This document shows, piece after piece, positions 36,590-46,533 of a stretch of 64,000 bases of DNA. Positions within the stretch are counted from its first letter, which is position 1. Each line of letters begins with the position of its first letter. The stretch is taken from assembly GCF_015687175.1 (NCBI RefSeq), contig NZ_JADPQG010000005.1:62001-126000 (forward strand), read 5' to 3'. The position numbers were made by a program, and so were the translations under genes. Under the pieces are notes generated by a model. It had not been told where the DNA came from. It saw nothing but the letters and a program-made list of their open reading frames with translations, and did no database searches. This DNA comes from Reinekea sp. G2M2-21 (lineage in GTDB: Bacteria; Pseudomonadota; Gammaproteobacteria; Pseudomonadales; Natronospirillaceae).

Positions 36590-37843
36590 TTAGCTGACCA
36601 ACAATTGACGCGTATAGTCTTGCATAAAAATACCATAGCTTCCGTCATGCAACATGCTCTTCACCCGAACCCTAGGTCTTCCTTGCGAATCTCGAATATC
36701 TTTTAAATTTGCGACGGTTTCTTTCACAGGGTTTTTGTTGCGATCACGAATAATAGAAATTTTCGGCAACAGGCGAGCATCGTTGTTTTGACCGATGACC
36801 ACGGCAACTTCGCCACTGCTCAGTTCAACAAGGGTTCCAACGGGGAACACGCCCAGCATCTCGATGAATTGATCGACTAGCTTAGCGTCAAATTCGGTGT
36901 TACGACCACGATATAGTACCTTGGTTGCTTCAAAGACGGTTCGTTGCTGCGCGTAGGGGCGATAGCTGATCATGGCGTCATAGGCGTCGAGAATATGAAT
37001 GAGCCGGGCTATTAATGGTGCTTGACCCCCAACACGCTTTACCGGGTAGCCGGTGCCATCTGGGCGTTCGTGGTGGTAATAGGCCGCATTGATCACATCC
37101 AGGTTGAAACCAGACTTTTCCAGATAGTAACGACCCCATTTGGGGTGATCATGTATCAGTTGCCATTCGCTCTCTGTCAGAGCACCTGGTTTCATTAAAA
37201 TCTGTCGAGGTACTTTAATTTTGCCCAAGTCAAATAACAGCCCAGCCAAGCCTGCGGTACGTGCCTCTTCTTTCGACCAGCCACAATGAATGGCAAATAC
37301 CATTGCCAGAAGGCTTACATGCATTGAGTGCTCGCTGGTGTAATGGTTGTGAGTTTTTACGCGGGACAACCAAGCCATGGCGGACGTGTCTTGCATCACG
37401 GCTTCGAGGCAAGTGGCGACCTGCTTTTCGAGTGCCACCGCGTCTATCAGCTGATTTTGGCTGTACGCTTTAAAGCAGCTCTTGAGGATCTTAAACGTGT
37501 CGCTATAGGCGGGCAACGCGCTGCGGATGCCGGAACGAGCCAAATCCCGGTCGAGATTAGGCGAAAACTCGACAATTTCATCGATTTGTCGGCGCCCAAA
37601 TAAACCGCGTTTGGATTTATCCGTTGTCAGTTGAACCAAGCTTTTGCTGGTATCGACATAGACCTGGTCACAGAGGTCGCGGATTTGTCGCAATTCAGAG
37701 GGTGACTGAATTAAGAAGCCTTGCATGAGGAAAGGTGTACCCAGCCAAGGTCGATCTAAACGACAAACGAACATGCCCGGCTTCAACAGATTTGTTGAAA
37801 CTTTAATGGTCGTATCATTTATTCGAGTTGCAAACTGGCTCAC
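36590..37843 (-). CDS. HD-GYP domain protein with N-terminal DUF3391, HD motif altered
   Basis: A 417-residue protein: DUF3391 at about 12-100, then HD-GYP at about 165-330. Conserved parts include HSMHVSLLAMVFAIHCG (from His172), the GYP motif HHERPDGTGYP (257-267), and ILDAYDAM. The central HD motif, normally LLHDIGK, is LLFDLGK, so Phe204 replaces the metal-ligand His. HD-GYP proteins hydrolyse cyclic di-GMP; loss of this His suggests weak or no phosphodiesterase activity and perhaps a binding role. GTG start with a GGGA upstream. Confidence 0.88.
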   Translation of the reverse strand: MSQFATRINDTTIKVSTNLLKPGMFVCRLDRPWLGTPFLMQGFLIQSPSELRQIRDLCDQVYVDTSKSLVQLTTDKSKRGLFGRRQIDEIVEFSPNLDRDLARSGIRSALPAYSDTFKILKSCFKAYSQNQLIDAVALEKQVATCLEAVMQDTSAMAWLSRVKTHNHYTSEHSMHVSLLAMVFAIHCGWSKEEARTAGLAGLLFDLGKIKVPRQILMKPGALTESEWQLIHDHPKWGRYYLEKSGFNLDVINAAYYHHERPDGTGYPVKRVGGQAPLIARLIHILDAYDAMISYRPYAQQRTVFEATKVLYRGRNTEFDAKLVDQFIEMLGVFPVGTLVELSSGEVAVVIGQNNDARLLPKISIIRDRNKNPVKETVANLKDIRDSQGRPRVRVKSMLHDGSYGIFMQDYTRQLLVS

Positions 37844-38159
37844 AAAATCCCGTCATCCAAAATGGAAACCCGTTAACTGTATCACGTTTTTGAGCGCGAA
37901 ACAGTAGTATGGGTGCCTGCAAAATGTAACAGGTTGTCGGCAGAAGCGTTGCAAATTTGAGCACTTTTGCCTGGTGGGCGTGAAAGTAAATAAAATCTGA
38001 GTTTGGCCAAATGAGCTACCTGGGGTGACGAATTTGACCAAATAACAAAGCGTCAATGCACTAGATGCCGCTAACTCCTTGATTCAATTGAAGAATGCGT
38101 TCTGGCATGTAAGTTGATAAGCAAGACTAAGTAGGTTGGATTAAATATAGGAGAAGAAT
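37844..38159. other. Divergent intergenic region between HD-GYP and pspC-like genes
   Basis: No gene seen. It must hold the two divergent promoters. AGGAG lies seven bases before the PspC ATG. No repeat or strong hairpin stood out. Confidence 0.4.
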
Positions 38160-38435
38160 ATGTCTACGCATACTGAATCTGAGTTCAAAACAAAGTCGGC
38201 TTTTTTGGAAGGTAAGCGCAAAAGAGGGTATGACATTGGTTTGTATCGAAATGTTGAAGATGGCAAGCTGGCGGGCGTCTGTGCTGGTGTGGCTGATTAC
38301 GTCGAGGTAGATAAAGGCGTCCTCAGGTTAATCTTTCTCGCTAGCTTGTTATTCTCTGCGGGAACATCGATGCTTGTGTACGCCATTGCGTGGTTGTTTC
38401 TAGCGCCTGCGCCAGACGGTATTTCACAGAAGTAG
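38160..38435 (+). CDS. PspC domain membrane protein
   Basis: A 91-residue PspC-domain protein: a charged N-terminus of 30 residues, then LYRNVEDGKLAGVCAGVADYVEVDKGVLRLIF and one membrane segment (ASLLFSAGTSMLVYAIAWLFL). PspC in E. coli relays envelope stress to PspA, but no pspA or pspB is next to this copy, so a stand-alone role is likely. AGGAGAA precedes the ATG. Confidence 0.9.
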   Translation: MSTHTESEFKTKSAFLEGKRKRGYDIGLYRNVEDGKLAGVCAGVADYVEVDKGVLRLIFLASLLFSAGTSMLVYAIAWLFLAPAPDGISQK

Positions 38436-38483
38436 TGAATAAGCTGGGTAGCGAACCCGCCTGCGGTTGTTGCGGCGGGATCG

Positions 38484-38621
38484 TTACTGTCCCGCAACAT
38501 GTGTTCTGAAGTGAATGGCCAGTCCTGCAATTCGCAAACTTGTACTTTGATAGTTGGCGGTTGGTGGATGATCGTTAGGGCTTGCTGCTTCATGCTTATT
38601 AAAGTGGCCTTTCTTTGCCAT
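38484..38621 (-). CDS. Candidate 45-residue small protein
   Basis: A minus-strand frame MAKKGHFNKHEAASPNDH... of 45 residues with AAGGTGG seven bases before the ATG. It is basic and His-rich, with no recognised family. It lies in the 415-base space between the PspC gene and the S10 operon. The good ribosome-binding site is the only support, so it may be chance. Confidence 0.25.
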   Translation of the reverse strand: MAKKGHFNKHEAASPNDHPPTANYQSTSLRIAGLAIHFRTHVAGQ

Positions 38622-38762
38622 TTGCATTCCACCTTTATTTCCCTTCGAGAGCGGCCTGCATAGCAATCTTTGTTCTTTGGCTATATGTAAATTATTGTAT
38701 CACTGGCGGTTTACCTTCGTAACTGATTGTTTTCGCATGGTTTTTTTAAATGAGTATCGCGA

Positions 38763-38791
38763 TTGACAGCAGTGTACAAGATACATACAAT
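38763..38791 (+). promoter_or_regulatory. Sigma-70 promoter of the S10 operon
   Basis: TTGACA at 38763-38768 and TACAAT at 38786-38791 are separated by 17 bases, a near-consensus promoter. The start site would be about 38798, giving a leader of only about 53 bases before rpsJ, much shorter than the L4-controlled leader of E. coli. Confidence 0.8.
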
Positions 38792-38797
38792 ACGCCT

Positions 38798-38813
38798 CCC
38801 TCAAATTTGAGGG
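38798..38813. promoter_or_regulatory. Perfect palindrome at the S10 transcription start
   Basis: CCCTCAAATTTGAGGG is a 16-base perfect palindrome that begins seven bases after the -10 element. It could be an operator or form a hairpin at the extreme 5' end of the messenger. Confidence 0.45.
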
Positions 38814-38850
38814 TATAAACGCTGTTTAACAATCTTGGAGCTTTGGTCAC

Positions 38851-39162
38851 ATGCAGAACCAAAAGATCAGAATTCGCTTGAAGGCATTCGATCATCGATT
38901 GATCGATGCGTCGACTCAAGAAATTGTCGACACAGCGAAGCGTACAGGCGCGCAGGTGCGTGGTCCTATTCCACTCCCTACTCGCAAAGAACGTTTCACT
39001 GTGCTGATCTCTCCGCACGTGAATAAAGATGCGCGTGATCAGTACGAAATTCGTACTCACAAGCGCATGCTGGATATTGTCGAACCAACTGAAAAAACAG
39101 TCGATGCACTGCGTAAGTTGGATTTGGCAGCAGGTGTGGATATCCAGATTAGCTTAGGTTAA
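38851..39162 (+). CDS. rpsJ: 30S ribosomal protein S10 (NusE)
   Basis: 103 residues, starting [19 protein letters not shown] and containing [15 protein letters not shown] and HKRMLDI. It is part of the 30S head and also acts as NusE in antitermination. It is the first gene of the S10 operon. The str operon genes (rpsL, rpsG, fusA, tuf) that usually precede it are not here. Confidence 0.98.
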   Translation: MQNQKIRIRLKAFDHRLIDASTQEIVDTAKRTGAQVRGPIPLPTRKERFTVLISPHVNKDARDQYEIRTHKRMLDIVEPTEKTVDALRKLDLAAGVDIQISLG

Positions 39163-39267
39163 TCCGGACTTTAGTAGAAGTCTCTACTGTAACGGCCCAG
39201 GCTTTGTCGAAAGGCAATATTTGGGCGGCCATAGCGGGTTTTAGCCCCGTACATAGAGGAAATTAGA

Positions 39268-39900
39268 ATGTCTATTGGTTTGATAGGCCGAAAAGCGGGT
39301 ATGACGCGCGTCTTCACAGAAGAAGGTGCTTCAGTTCCTGTAACGGTCTTAGAGGTTGAGCCAAACCGTATTGCGCAGGTGAAAACTGCCGATACAGATG
39401 GCTATGTCGCTGTTCAGTTAACCGCTGGCAAAAAGCGTGCAAATCAAATTAGCAAAGCAGAAGCAGGTCATTTTGCGAAAGCTAATGTCGAAATGGGTGT
39501 ATTGACTCGTGAATTTACAGTTGCTGATGCTTCAGAATATGAAGCGGGTAAAGAGTTGACTGTTGAATTGTTCGCTGCGGGTCAGAAAGTTGATGTGACT
39601 GGAACCTCCAAGGGTAAAGGTTTCGCTGGTGCGATCAAGCGCCACAACTTCAGCATGCAAGACGCCACTCACGGTAACTCCCTTTCTCACCGCGCTCCCG
39701 GTTCTATCGGTCAGTGTCAGACGCCTGGTCGTGTCTGGAAAGGTAAGAAAATGGCAGGTCACATGGGTGCGGTACGTACAACAACTCAGTCTTTGGAAGT
39801 TGTTCGTGTCGACGTAGAGCGCAATTTGCTGCTCATCAAAGGTGCTGTTCCGGGTGCAACCGGCTCACACGTATTCGTTCAACCAGCAGTGAAAGGCTAA
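39268..39900 (+). CDS. rplC: 50S ribosomal protein L3
   Basis: 210 residues; starts [20 protein letters not shown] and has the tip-loop [20 protein letters not shown] that reaches toward the peptidyl transferase centre and carries the Gln methylated by PrmB. It is preceded by a 105-base gap after rpsJ, with AGAGGAAA before the ATG. Confidence 0.98.
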   Translation: MSIGLIGRKAGMTRVFTEEGASVPVTVLEVEPNRIAQVKTADTDGYVAVQLTAGKKRANQISKAEAGHFAKANVEMGVLTREFTVADASEYEAGKELTVELFAAGQKVDVTGTSKGKGFAGAIKRHNFSMQDATHGNSLSHRAPGSIGQCQTPGRVWKGKKMAGHMGAVRTTTQSLEVVRVDVERNLLLIKGAVPGATGSHVFVQPAVKG

Positions 39901-39909
39901 GGGGAAGCA

Positions 39910-40515
39910 ATGGATATTCAAGTTGCAAACGCTAAGTCCAAGGTTGAGTTAAACGAAGCGACCTTTGGCAAAGATTTTAACGAAGCTTTAGTGCATCAGG
40001 TAGTTACAGCTTACCTGGCGGGTGCCCGTCAAGGTTCTGTGTCAACCAAAAGTCGTTCAGATGTTGCTGGCGGTGGTGCTAAGCCTTGGCGTCAAAAGGG
40101 TACGGGCCGTGCTCGTGCTGGTACTATCCGTTCACCTATTTGGGTTGGCGGTGGTCACACTTTTGCGCGCTCTAAGCAAGATTGGTCTCAGAAAGTTAAC
40201 AAGAAGATGTATCGCGGTGCGATGAAGTCGATCTTGTCTGAGCTGGTCCGTCAGGAGCGTTTGGTTGTTGTTGAAGAGTTGAAATTCGACGCGCCAAAAA
40301 CAAAAGCTTTCCTGGCGAAAATGAAAGATATCAATGTTTCTAATGCGTTGATTATTGCTGATGAAGTTGATCAGAACCTTTATCTGTCAGCTCGTAACGT
40401 TCCTCACGTTGAAGTAAGCGATGTTGCTGGTGTTAACCCAGTTAACCTGGTTGCTTACGACAAAGTTGTAGTGACTGTTGCAGCGATAGCGAAGTTGCAG
40501 GAGGTGTTCGCATGA
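39910..40515 (+). CDS. rplD: 50S ribosomal protein L4
   Basis: 201 residues with the exit-tunnel loop [21 protein letters not shown]. In E. coli L4 represses its own S10 operon; the short leader here makes the same mechanism doubtful. It overlaps rplW by four bases (ATGA). Confidence 0.98.
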   Translation: MDIQVANAKSKVELNEATFGKDFNEALVHQVVTAYLAGARQGSVSTKSRSDVAGGGAKPWRQKGTGRARAGTIRSPIWVGGGHTFARSKQDWSQKVNKKMYRGAMKSILSELVRQERLVVVEELKFDAPKTKAFLAKMKDINVSNALIIADEVDQNLYLSARNVPHVEVSDVAGVNPVNLVAYDKVVVTVAAIAKLQEVFA

Positions 40516-40808
40516 ACCAGGAGCGTATCTATCAGGTCGTTTTCGGTCCGCATATCTCCGAGAAAGCGACTATCGTAGCTGAAGGCAATAGTCAGTATGT
40601 TTTCCGTGTGGCAAATGATGCTACTAAACCGGAAATCAAAAAGGCTGTTGAGCAATTGTTCGACGTTAAAGTTCAATCAGTACGTACCCTGAATCAAAAG
40701 GGCAAAACTAAGCGCACTCAGCGCGGCGTTGGCAAGCGTAGTGATTTGAAAAAAGCATACGTTCGACTAGCTGAAGGTCAGGAAATCGATTTCCTGGCAG
40801 CAGAATAA
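40512..40808 (+). CDS. rplW: 50S ribosomal protein L23
   Basis: 98 residues with GPHISEKAT and the [13 protein letters not shown] loop. It sits at the tunnel exit, where trigger factor and SRP dock. Its ATG overlaps the rplD stop. Confidence 0.98.
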   Translation: MNQERIYQVVFGPHISEKATIVAEGNSQYVFRVANDATKPEIKKAVEQLFDVKVQSVRTLNQKGKTKRTQRGVGKRSDLKKAYVRLAEGQEIDFLAAE

Positions 40809-40825
40809 GGTAGGGGTTTCGAGCA

Positions 40826-41650
40826 ATGGCAATTGTCAAAGCAAAACCGACGTCAGCAGGACGTCGTCACCTGACCAAAATAGTAAATGTAGAGTTGCAC
40901 AAAGGTGCGCCTCTCGCTGCTTTGGTTGAGAAGAAGTCCAAATCCGGTGGTCGTAACAACAACGGTCGCATCACGACTCGTCACATTGGTGGCGGTCACA
41001 AGCATCACTATCGTCTGGTTGACTTTAAGCGCAACAAAGACGGTATCAATGCTAAAGTTGAGCGTCTTGAATACGACCCTAACCGTTCCGCACACATCGC
41101 ATTGGTTTGTTATGCCGATGGTGAGCGTCGCTATATTCTGGCTCCAAATGGCCTGAAAGCTGGTGATCAAGTGATCTCTGGTGAGCACGCTCCTATCAAA
41201 ATCGGTAACAGCATGCCATTACGTAGCATGCCGGTCGGTTCGGTAGTGCATAATGTTGAATTGAAGCCAGGTAAAGGCGGCCAGTTGGCTCGCTCAGCCG
41301 GTACTTCCATTCAGTTGGTTGCCCGTGAAGGTGCTTATGCAACTTTGCGTTTGCGTTCTGGTGAAATGCGCAAAGTATTGGCGGATTGCCGCGCTACTTT
41401 GGGTGAAGTTAGCAACTCTGAGCACAGCTTACGTCAATTGGGTAAAGCTGGTGCGTCACGTTGGCGTGGTATTCGTCCAACGGTTCGTGGTGTTGCAATG
41501 AACCCGGTAGACCACCCACACGGTGGTGGTGAAGGCCGTACTTCTGGTGGCCGTCACCCAGTTACTCCTTGGGGTGTTCCAACCAAGGGTTACAAAACTC
41601 GTAAGAACAAGCGTACCGATAAATACATCGTACGTCGTCGTTCTAAGTAA
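40826..41650 (+). CDS. rplB: 50S ribosomal protein L2
   Basis: 274 residues with [15 protein letters not shown] and the C-terminal [19 protein letters not shown] motif, whose His is near the peptidyl transferase centre. It makes subunit bridges and is required for assembly of the active site. Confidence 0.98.
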   Translation: MAIVKAKPTSAGRRHLTKIVNVELHKGAPLAALVEKKSKSGGRNNNGRITTRHIGGGHKHHYRLVDFKRNKDGINAKVERLEYDPNRSAHIALVCYADGERRYILAPNGLKAGDQVISGEHAPIKIGNSMPLRSMPVGSVVHNVELKPGKGGQLARSAGTSIQLVAREGAYATLRLRSGEMRKVLADCRATLGEVSNSEHSLRQLGKAGASRWRGIRPTVRGVAMNPVDHPHGGGEGRTSGGRHPVTPWGVPTKGYKTRKNKRTDKYIVRRRSK

Positions 41651-41670
41651 TTAATTAAGAGGAAAAGGCT

Positions 41671-41946
41671 GTGCCACGTTCACTTAAGAAAGGTCCATTT
41701 GTAGACCTGCACTTGATGAAAAAGGTAGAGGCTGCACTGGAAGCGGGCGAAAAGCGACCTATTAAAACTTGGTCACGTCGCTCCACAATCTTCCCAGATT
41801 TCGTTGGGTTGACCTTTGCAGTCCATAATGGCCGTCAACATGTACCTGTGTTTGTAACCGAAGATATGGTTGGACACAAGTTGGGCGAGTTTGCATTGAC
41901 TCGAACTTACAAGGGTCATGCTGCGGACAAAAAGGCTAAGCGATAA
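41671..41946 (+). CDS. rpsS: 30S ribosomal protein S19
   Basis: 91 residues starting (GTG) [18 protein letters not shown]; contains [20 protein letters not shown]. It lies in the 30S head near the A-site tRNA. AAGAGGAAA precedes the GTG. Confidence 0.98.
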   Translation: MPRSLKKGPFVDLHLMKKVEAALEAGEKRPIKTWSRRSTIFPDFVGLTFAVHNGRQHVPVFVTEDMVGHKLGEFALTRTYKGHAADKKAKR

Positions 41947-41958
41947 GGGGTAGATGAG

Positions 41959-42294
41959 ATGGAAACACAAGCTGTATTACGCGGTGCGCGTCTGTCTGCT
42001 CAGAAGGGCCGATTAATTGCGGATATGATTCGCGGTAAGTCGGTTGCTGATGCTTTAGACATTTTAACGTTCAGTCCTAAAAAAGGCGCTGACCTGGTTA
42101 AGAAAGTTTTAGAGTCTGCAATTGCAAACGCTGAGCACAACAATGGTGCGGACGTAGACGAATTAACGGTTTCTACTATCTTCGTTGACGAAGGTATGAC
42201 AATGAAGCGTATTCGACCACGTGCGAAAGGCCGAGCGGATCGTATCTTAAAACGTACGAGCCACATTACGGTTAAAGTTGCCGAGCAGAATTAA
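41959..42294 (+). CDS. rplV: 50S ribosomal protein L22
   Basis: 111 residues; [16 protein letters not shown] at the start and the hairpin [20 protein letters not shown] that lines the exit tunnel, where macrolide-resistance changes map. Confidence 0.98.
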   Translation: METQAVLRGARLSAQKGRLIADMIRGKSVADALDILTFSPKKGADLVKKVLESAIANAEHNNGADVDELTVSTIFVDEGMTMKRIRPRAKGRADRILKRTSHITVKVAEQN

Positions 42295-42309
42295 TAGGAG
42301 AAAGTTCAA

Positions 42310-42996
42310 ATGGGTCAAAAGGTTCATCCGACTGGTATCCGACTCGGCATCGTTAAAGACCATAATTCGGTCTGGTATGCAGGTTCAGATACGTATTCTG
42401 AGAAGCTGTTGAACGACATTGAAGTTCGAAGCTATTTAGAAAAGAAATTAGAGAAGGCTTCTGTTAGCAAGATCGTTATTGAACGTCCTGCGCAGAACGC
42501 GAAGATCTCCATTCATACCGCACGTCCTGGTATCGTGATCGGTAAGAAAGGTGAAGATGTTGAAGTTTTGCGTCAAGATTTGACCAAGATGATGGGCATT
42601 CCTGTTCATATCAACATCGAAGAGATTCGTAAGCCAGATCTGGACGGTAAGCTTGTTGCTCAGTCTATTGCTGGGCAGCTTGAACGTCGTGTTATGTTCC
42701 GTCGCGCTATGAAGCGTGCGATGCAAAATGCGATGCGTTCTGGTGCACAGGGTATCCGTGTTCAGGTAAGTGGCCGCTTAGGCGGTGCTGAAATTGCTCG
42801 TTCAGAGTGGTACCTGGAAGGTCGAGTGCCGTTGCACACATTGCGTGCCGACATCGATTACGCGACTGCCGAAGCTAACACGACTTATGGTGTTATCGGC
42901 GTTAAAGTCTGGATTTTCAAGGGTGAAGTTTTAGGTGGTATCGAAGAAGTTCGTGCCAAAGCTAAAGCCGCACCTAAGAAAAACGCTAAGCGATAA
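42310..42996 (+). CDS. rpsC: 30S ribosomal protein S3
   Basis: 228 residues starting [20 protein letters not shown], with the KH-domain GXXG-type motif [14 protein letters not shown]. It forms part of the mRNA entry helicase. A Lys/Ala-rich tail ends the protein. Confidence 0.98.
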   Translation: MGQKVHPTGIRLGIVKDHNSVWYAGSDTYSEKLLNDIEVRSYLEKKLEKASVSKIVIERPAQNAKISIHTARPGIVIGKKGEDVEVLRQDLTKMMGIPVHINIEEIRKPDLDGKLVAQSIAGQLERRVMFRRAMKRAMQNAMRSGAQGIRVQVSGRLGGAEIARSEWYLEGRVPLHTLRADIDYATAEANTTYGVIGVKVWIFKGEVLGGIEEVRAKAKAAPKKNAKR

Positions 42997-43007
42997 GGGG
43001 TACGTAG

Positions 43008-43421
43008 ATGTTACAGCCAAAACGTACAAAATTCCGCAAGATGATGAAAGGCCGCAATCGTGGTCTGGCTCAACGCGGAAGTAAAGTAAGCTTCGGTGAA
43101 TACGCACTGAAAGCGACAGGTCGTGGCCGAATTACTGCTCGTCAGATCGAAGCCGCGCGTCGTGCGATGACTCGTCATATTAAACGTGGCGGTAAAATCT
43201 GGATTCGCGTATTCCCTGATAAGCCAATTACTCAGAAGCCTCTTGAAGTGCGTCAGGGTAAAGGTAAGGGTAACGTTGAATACTGGGTTTGCCAGATTCA
43301 GCCAGGTAAAGTTCTATACGAAATGGAAGGTGTTTCTGAAGAGATTGCACGCGAAGCCTTTGCTTTAGCCGCTGCAAAAATTCCGGTAGCAACAGCTTTC
43401 GTTAAGCGACAGGTGATGTGA
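43008..43421 (+). CDS. rplP: 50S ribosomal protein L16
   Basis: 137 residues starting [19 protein letters not shown], with [20 protein letters not shown] and [19 protein letters not shown]. It helps place A-site tRNA. Its TGA overlaps the rpmC ATG by one base (TGATG). Confidence 0.98.
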   Translation: MLQPKRTKFRKMMKGRNRGLAQRGSKVSFGEYALKATGRGRITARQIEAARRAMTRHIKRGGKIWIRVFPDKPITQKPLEVRQGKGKGNVEYWVCQIQPGKVLYEMEGVSEEIAREAFALAAAKIPVATAFVKRQVM

Positions 43422-43612
43422 TGAACGGTAAAGATCTTCGTGAAAAGTCTGTTGAAGAGCTGAACAGCACGCTGTTGGACTTGCTTCGCGATCAATTTAA
43501 GTATCGCATGCAAAAAGCGACTGGACAGTTGAATCAGACGCATTTGCTGGGCCAGGTTCGTAAGGACATTGCTCGTGTGAAAACTGTATTGAACGAGAAG
43601 GCAGGTGCTTAA
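43421..43612 (+). CDS. rpmC: 50S ribosomal protein L29
   Basis: 63 residues, [15 protein letters not shown]..., two helices, with [23 protein letters not shown]. The ATG at 43421 overlaps the rplP stop; the GTG one codon earlier was not chosen. Confidence 0.97.
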   Translation: MNGKDLREKSVEELNSTLLDLLRDQFKYRMQKATGQLNQTHLLGQVRKDIARVKTVLNEKAGA

Positions 43613-43613
43613 T

Positions 43614-43874
43614 ATGTCTGAACAAACAGCTCGTACCGTAACAGGTCAAGTTGTCAGTAATAAAGCTGACAAGACAATTACTGTATTGCTTGAGCGCAAA
43701 GTGAAGCACCCGATTTACGGGAAATTCGTTAAGCGTTCTACTAAGGTGCACGCTCATGATGAAAAGAATGAGTGCAGCATCGGCGATTACGTAACTGTCG
43801 AAGAGTGCCGTCCTATGTCCAAGACAAAGACTTGGCGGCTGGTTAGTATCGACGAACGCGCAGTCCGCGTTTAA
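43614..43874 (+). CDS. rpsQ: 30S ribosomal protein S17
   Basis: 86 residues starting [20 protein letters not shown]; contains [19 protein letters not shown] and the [18 protein letters not shown] signature. The ATG at 43614 lies one base after the rpmC stop. It is the last gene of the S10 operon. Confidence 0.97.
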   Translation: MSEQTARTVTGQVVSNKADKTITVLLERKVKHPIYGKFVKRSTKVHAHDEKNECSIGDYVTVEECRPMSKTKTWRLVSIDERAVRV

Positions 43875-43890
43875 TTCGGGAGTTTGAGAG

Positions 43891-44259
43891 ATGATCCAAA
43901 CAGAATCCGTATTGGATGTAGCTGACAACAGCGGTGCTAAACGCGTCCAATGTATTAAAGTTTTGGGTGGTTCACACCGTCGTTATGCTCACATTGGTGA
44001 CTTGATTAAAGTTTCTGTGAAGGAAGCCATTCCTCGCGGCAAAGTTAAGAAAGGCCAAGTGATGAACGCAGTTGTGGTTCGCACTAAAAAAGGTGTTCGC
44101 CGTCCTGATGGATCTATTATCCGTTTCGACACGAACTCAGCAGTATTGTTAAACGCGAATAACGCGCCGATTGGTACTCGTATCTTCGGCCCTGTCACTC
44201 GCGAATTGCGTACTGAAAAATTCATGAAAATCATTTCCCTGGCGCCGGAAGTACTATAA
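43891..44259 (+). CDS. rplN: 50S ribosomal protein L14
   Basis: 122 residues starting [20 protein letters not shown]; ends [18 protein letters not shown]. It forms an intersubunit bridge and is the docking site of the silencing factor RsfS. It begins the spc group and is followed at once by an intrinsic terminator. Confidence 0.98.
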   Translation: MIQTESVLDVADNSGAKRVQCIKVLGGSHRRYAHIGDLIKVSVKEAIPRGKVKKGQVMNAVVVRTKKGVRRPDGSIIRFDTNSAVLLNANNAPIGTRIFGPVTRELRTEKFMKIISLAPEVL

Positions 44260-44279
44260 AAGCCCCTTCGGGGCTTTTT
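44258..44279 (+). terminator. Intrinsic terminator between rplN and rplX
   Basis: AAAAGCCCC-TTCG-GGGGCTTTTT: a strong GC stem with UUCG loop and a T-run, starting within the rplN stop codon. It lies 34 bases before rplX. No new promoter was obvious in that gap, so it probably attenuates rather than ends the operon. Confidence 0.85.
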
Positions 44280-44313
44280 GTTACGAGACGGTAGCAGGAA
44301 GTGGAGAGAAATA

Positions 44314-44640
44314 ATGCGTAAATTGATTAAAGGCGACGAAGTCGTCGTTATCGCCGGTAAAGATAAAGGCAAGCGCGGCAAGATCACTAAGGTGATTATT
44401 GACGACAAGAAGGGAGACAAGTTTGTTGTCTCTGGTGTGAACATGATCAAAAAGCACACCAAGCCGAACCCTCAGGCAGGTATCCAAGGTGGTATCGTTG
44501 AGAAGGAAGCGCCTATCGCTGCTTCGAACGTTGCAATCTTCAACTCAGAAACCAGCAAGGGCGACCGTGTTGGCTTTGAAGTGAAAGATGGTAAAAAAGT
44601 TCGAATCTTTAAATCCACTAAGAAAGTCATTGGTGAGTAA
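44314..44640 (+). CDS. rplX: 50S ribosomal protein L24
   Basis: 108 residues starting [20 protein letters not shown] (KOW motif). An assembly initiator at the tunnel exit. The ATG at 44314 has GGAGAG upstream and gives the usual length; the longer frame from 44278 would run out of the terminator and was rejected. Confidence 0.97.
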   Translation: MRKLIKGDEVVVIAGKDKGKRGKITKVIIDDKKGDKFVVSGVNMIKKHTKPNPQAGIQGGIVEKEAPIAASNVAIFNSETSKGDRVGFEVKDGKKVRIFKSTKKVIGE

Positions 44641-44651
44641 GGGGTACGACT

Positions 44652-45191
44652 ATGTCTAGACTTAAAGATCTATACAAATCTGAAGTTGTATCCAAGCTTC
44701 AAGAAGAGTTCGGATACAAGAACGTAATGGAAGTTCCTCGTATCACCAAGGTTACCTTGAACATGGGTGTTGGTGAGGCGATTGGCGACAAGAAGCAGCT
44801 CGAAAGCGCTGTGAAAGACTTAGAAGCGATTGCTGGTCAGAAGATTGTTGTGACCAACGCGCGTAAGTCCGTTGCTGGCTTCAAAATTCGTGAAGGTTGG
44901 CCGATCGGTGCCAAGGTTACCCTGCGCAAAGAGCGTATGTGGGAATTCCTGGATCGTTTAGTTGACATCTCACTGCCGCGTGTACGTGACTTTCGTGGTA
45001 TAAACCCGAAGTCATTCGACGGTCGTGGCAACTACAGCATGGGTGTTAAAGAGCAGATCATCTTCCCTGAAATTGAATATGACAAGGTAGATAAACTGCG
45101 TGGTATGGATATTACTATCACTACTACTGCACGCACCAATGATGAAGGCCGCGCTCTGTTGAAAGCGTTGTCCTTCCCGTTCAAAAGCTAA
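44652..45191 (+). CDS. rplE: 50S ribosomal protein L5
   Basis: 179 residues with [20 protein letters not shown] and [18 protein letters not shown]. It binds 5S rRNA in the central protuberance and contacts P-site tRNA. Eleven bases separate it from rplX. Confidence 0.98.
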   Translation: MSRLKDLYKSEVVSKLQEEFGYKNVMEVPRITKVTLNMGVGEAIGDKKQLESAVKDLEAIAGQKIVVTNARKSVAGFKIREGWPIGAKVTLRKERMWEFLDRLVDISLPRVRDFRGINPKSFDGRGNYSMGVKEQIIFPEIEYDKVDKLRGMDITITTTARTNDEGRALLKALSFPFKS

Positions 45192-45203
45192 GGGGTAAGG
45201 TTC

Positions 45204-45509
45204 ATGGCTAAAGAGAGTATGAAGGCTCGCGAAGCTAAGCGTGCCAAGACTGTAGCTAAGTTCGCAACTAAGCGTGCAAGCTTAAAAGCGATCATCAAAA
45301 ACCCAAATTCTTCTGATGAAGAAGTTTGGGAAGCACAAATTGCACTGCAAAAGCTTCCAAAAGACGCAAGTCCTGTTAGAATGCAGCGCCGTTGTCAGGT
45401 GACGGGTCGTCCACACGCGGTTTACCGTAAGTTTGGGCTATCTCGTAACATGCTTCGTGAACAAGCCATGTTGGGCAATGTTCCGGGGCTTAAAAAAGCA
45501 AGTTGGTAA
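45204..45509 (+). CDS. rpsN: 30S ribosomal protein S14 (long, zinc-free type)
   Basis: 101 residues, ending [25 protein letters not shown]. Only one Cys (RRCQVTGRP), so it is the zinc-independent long form. Confidence 0.98.
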   Translation: MAKESMKAREAKRAKTVAKFATKRASLKAIIKNPNSSDEEVWEAQIALQKLPKDASPVRMQRRCQVTGRPHAVYRKFGLSRNMLREQAMLGNVPGLKKASW

Positions 45510-45583
45510 GCTAAACGGTCTGGGCTGGGGGTTTTCGAACTCCCGGCTACCGCGTTTCGCTGTACAAAGAGGTTATATTTCAC

Positions 45584-45976
45584 ATGAGTATGCAAGATAC
45601 GCTTGCGGATATGTTCACGCGTATTCGTAACGCACAGCGTTCCGGCCATGCTGCAGTCGCTCTGCCTTCTTCTAAGCAGAAGGTCGCGGTTGCTGAAGTA
45701 TTGAAATCTGAAGGTTTTATTTCTGGATTCGCTGTTGAAGGCGATGTAAAGAAAGTAATGACCATCGATTTGAAATATTTCGAAGGTAAGCCGGTTATCG
45801 AATCTATTAAACGAATCTCCCGTCCTGGACTGCGTCAATACCGCGGTGCACAGGATCTGCCTAAGGTATCAGGTGGTTTGGGCGTTGCAATTGTCTCTAC
45901 TTCTAAAGGCGTCATGACTGATCGCGCAGCTCGTTCTGCTGGTATCGGTGGTGAAGTACTTTGTGAAGTATTCTAA
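45584..45976 (+). CDS. rpsH: 30S ribosomal protein S8
   Basis: 130 residues starting [18 protein letters not shown] and ending with the [26 protein letters not shown] signature region. In E. coli S8 represses spc-operon translation. A 74-base gap separates it from rpsN. Confidence 0.98.
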   Translation: MSMQDTLADMFTRIRNAQRSGHAAVALPSSKQKVAVAEVLKSEGFISGFAVEGDVKKVMTIDLKYFEGKPVIESIKRISRPGLRQYRGAQDLPKVSGGLGVAIVSTSKGVMTDRAARSAGIGGEVLCEVF

Positions 45977-45988
45977 GGAGAAATAGCA

Positions 45989-46522
45989 ATGTCTCGAATA
46001 GCAAAATCTCCTGTCGCAATCCCTGCTGGTGTTGAAGTTAAGTTGGACGCGGATTCAATCACTGTTAAAGGTGGCAAAACCACCCTTACTCAGGCTCTTC
46101 ACGCTTCTGTTGAAATTAAGCAGGAAGGTGATGCGTTAACGTTTGCACCACGTGACGGCGGTAAAATCGCCCACGCAATGTCAGGTACAATGCGCGCGTT
46201 GGTAAATAATATGGTCGTAGGTGTTACTGCTGGTTTTGAAAAGAAGCTGCAGTTGAACGGTGTTGGTTATCGTGCGAAAGCCGAAGGCAAGTCCGTCAAT
46301 TTGACACTCGGCTTTTCACACCCGGTAGACTATGCGTTACCAGAAGGCGTGACTGCAGAAACCCCAAGTAACACTGAAATCGTACTGAAAAGTGCCGACA
46401 AGCAGTTGTTGGGTCAAGCAGCGGCTGAAATTCGCGCATTCCGTCCGCCAGAGCCATATAAAGGCAAGGGTGTCCGTTACGCTGACGAATACGTTCGTCG
46501 TAAAGAAGCTAAGAAAAAGTAA
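45989..46522 (+). CDS. rplF: 50S ribosomal protein L6
   Basis: 177 residues, starting [17 protein letters not shown], with the C-terminal [20 protein letters not shown] signature. It binds near the sarcin-ricin loop. AAGGAGAAA precedes the ATG. Confidence 0.98.
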   Translation: MSRIAKSPVAIPAGVEVKLDADSITVKGGKTTLTQALHASVEIKQEGDALTFAPRDGGKIAHAMSGTMRALVNNMVVGVTAGFEKKLQLNGVGYRAKAEGKSVNLTLGFSHPVDYALPEGVTAETPSNTEIVLKSADKQLLGQAAAEIRAFRPPEPYKGKGVRYADEYVRRKEAKKK

Positions 46523-46533
46523 GGGCATAGGTT

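Noticed and set aside
39172-39187. Small hairpin AGTAGA/TCTACT between rpsJ and rplC considered as a terminator
   Set aside because: Six weak pairs with no T-run; not different from background.
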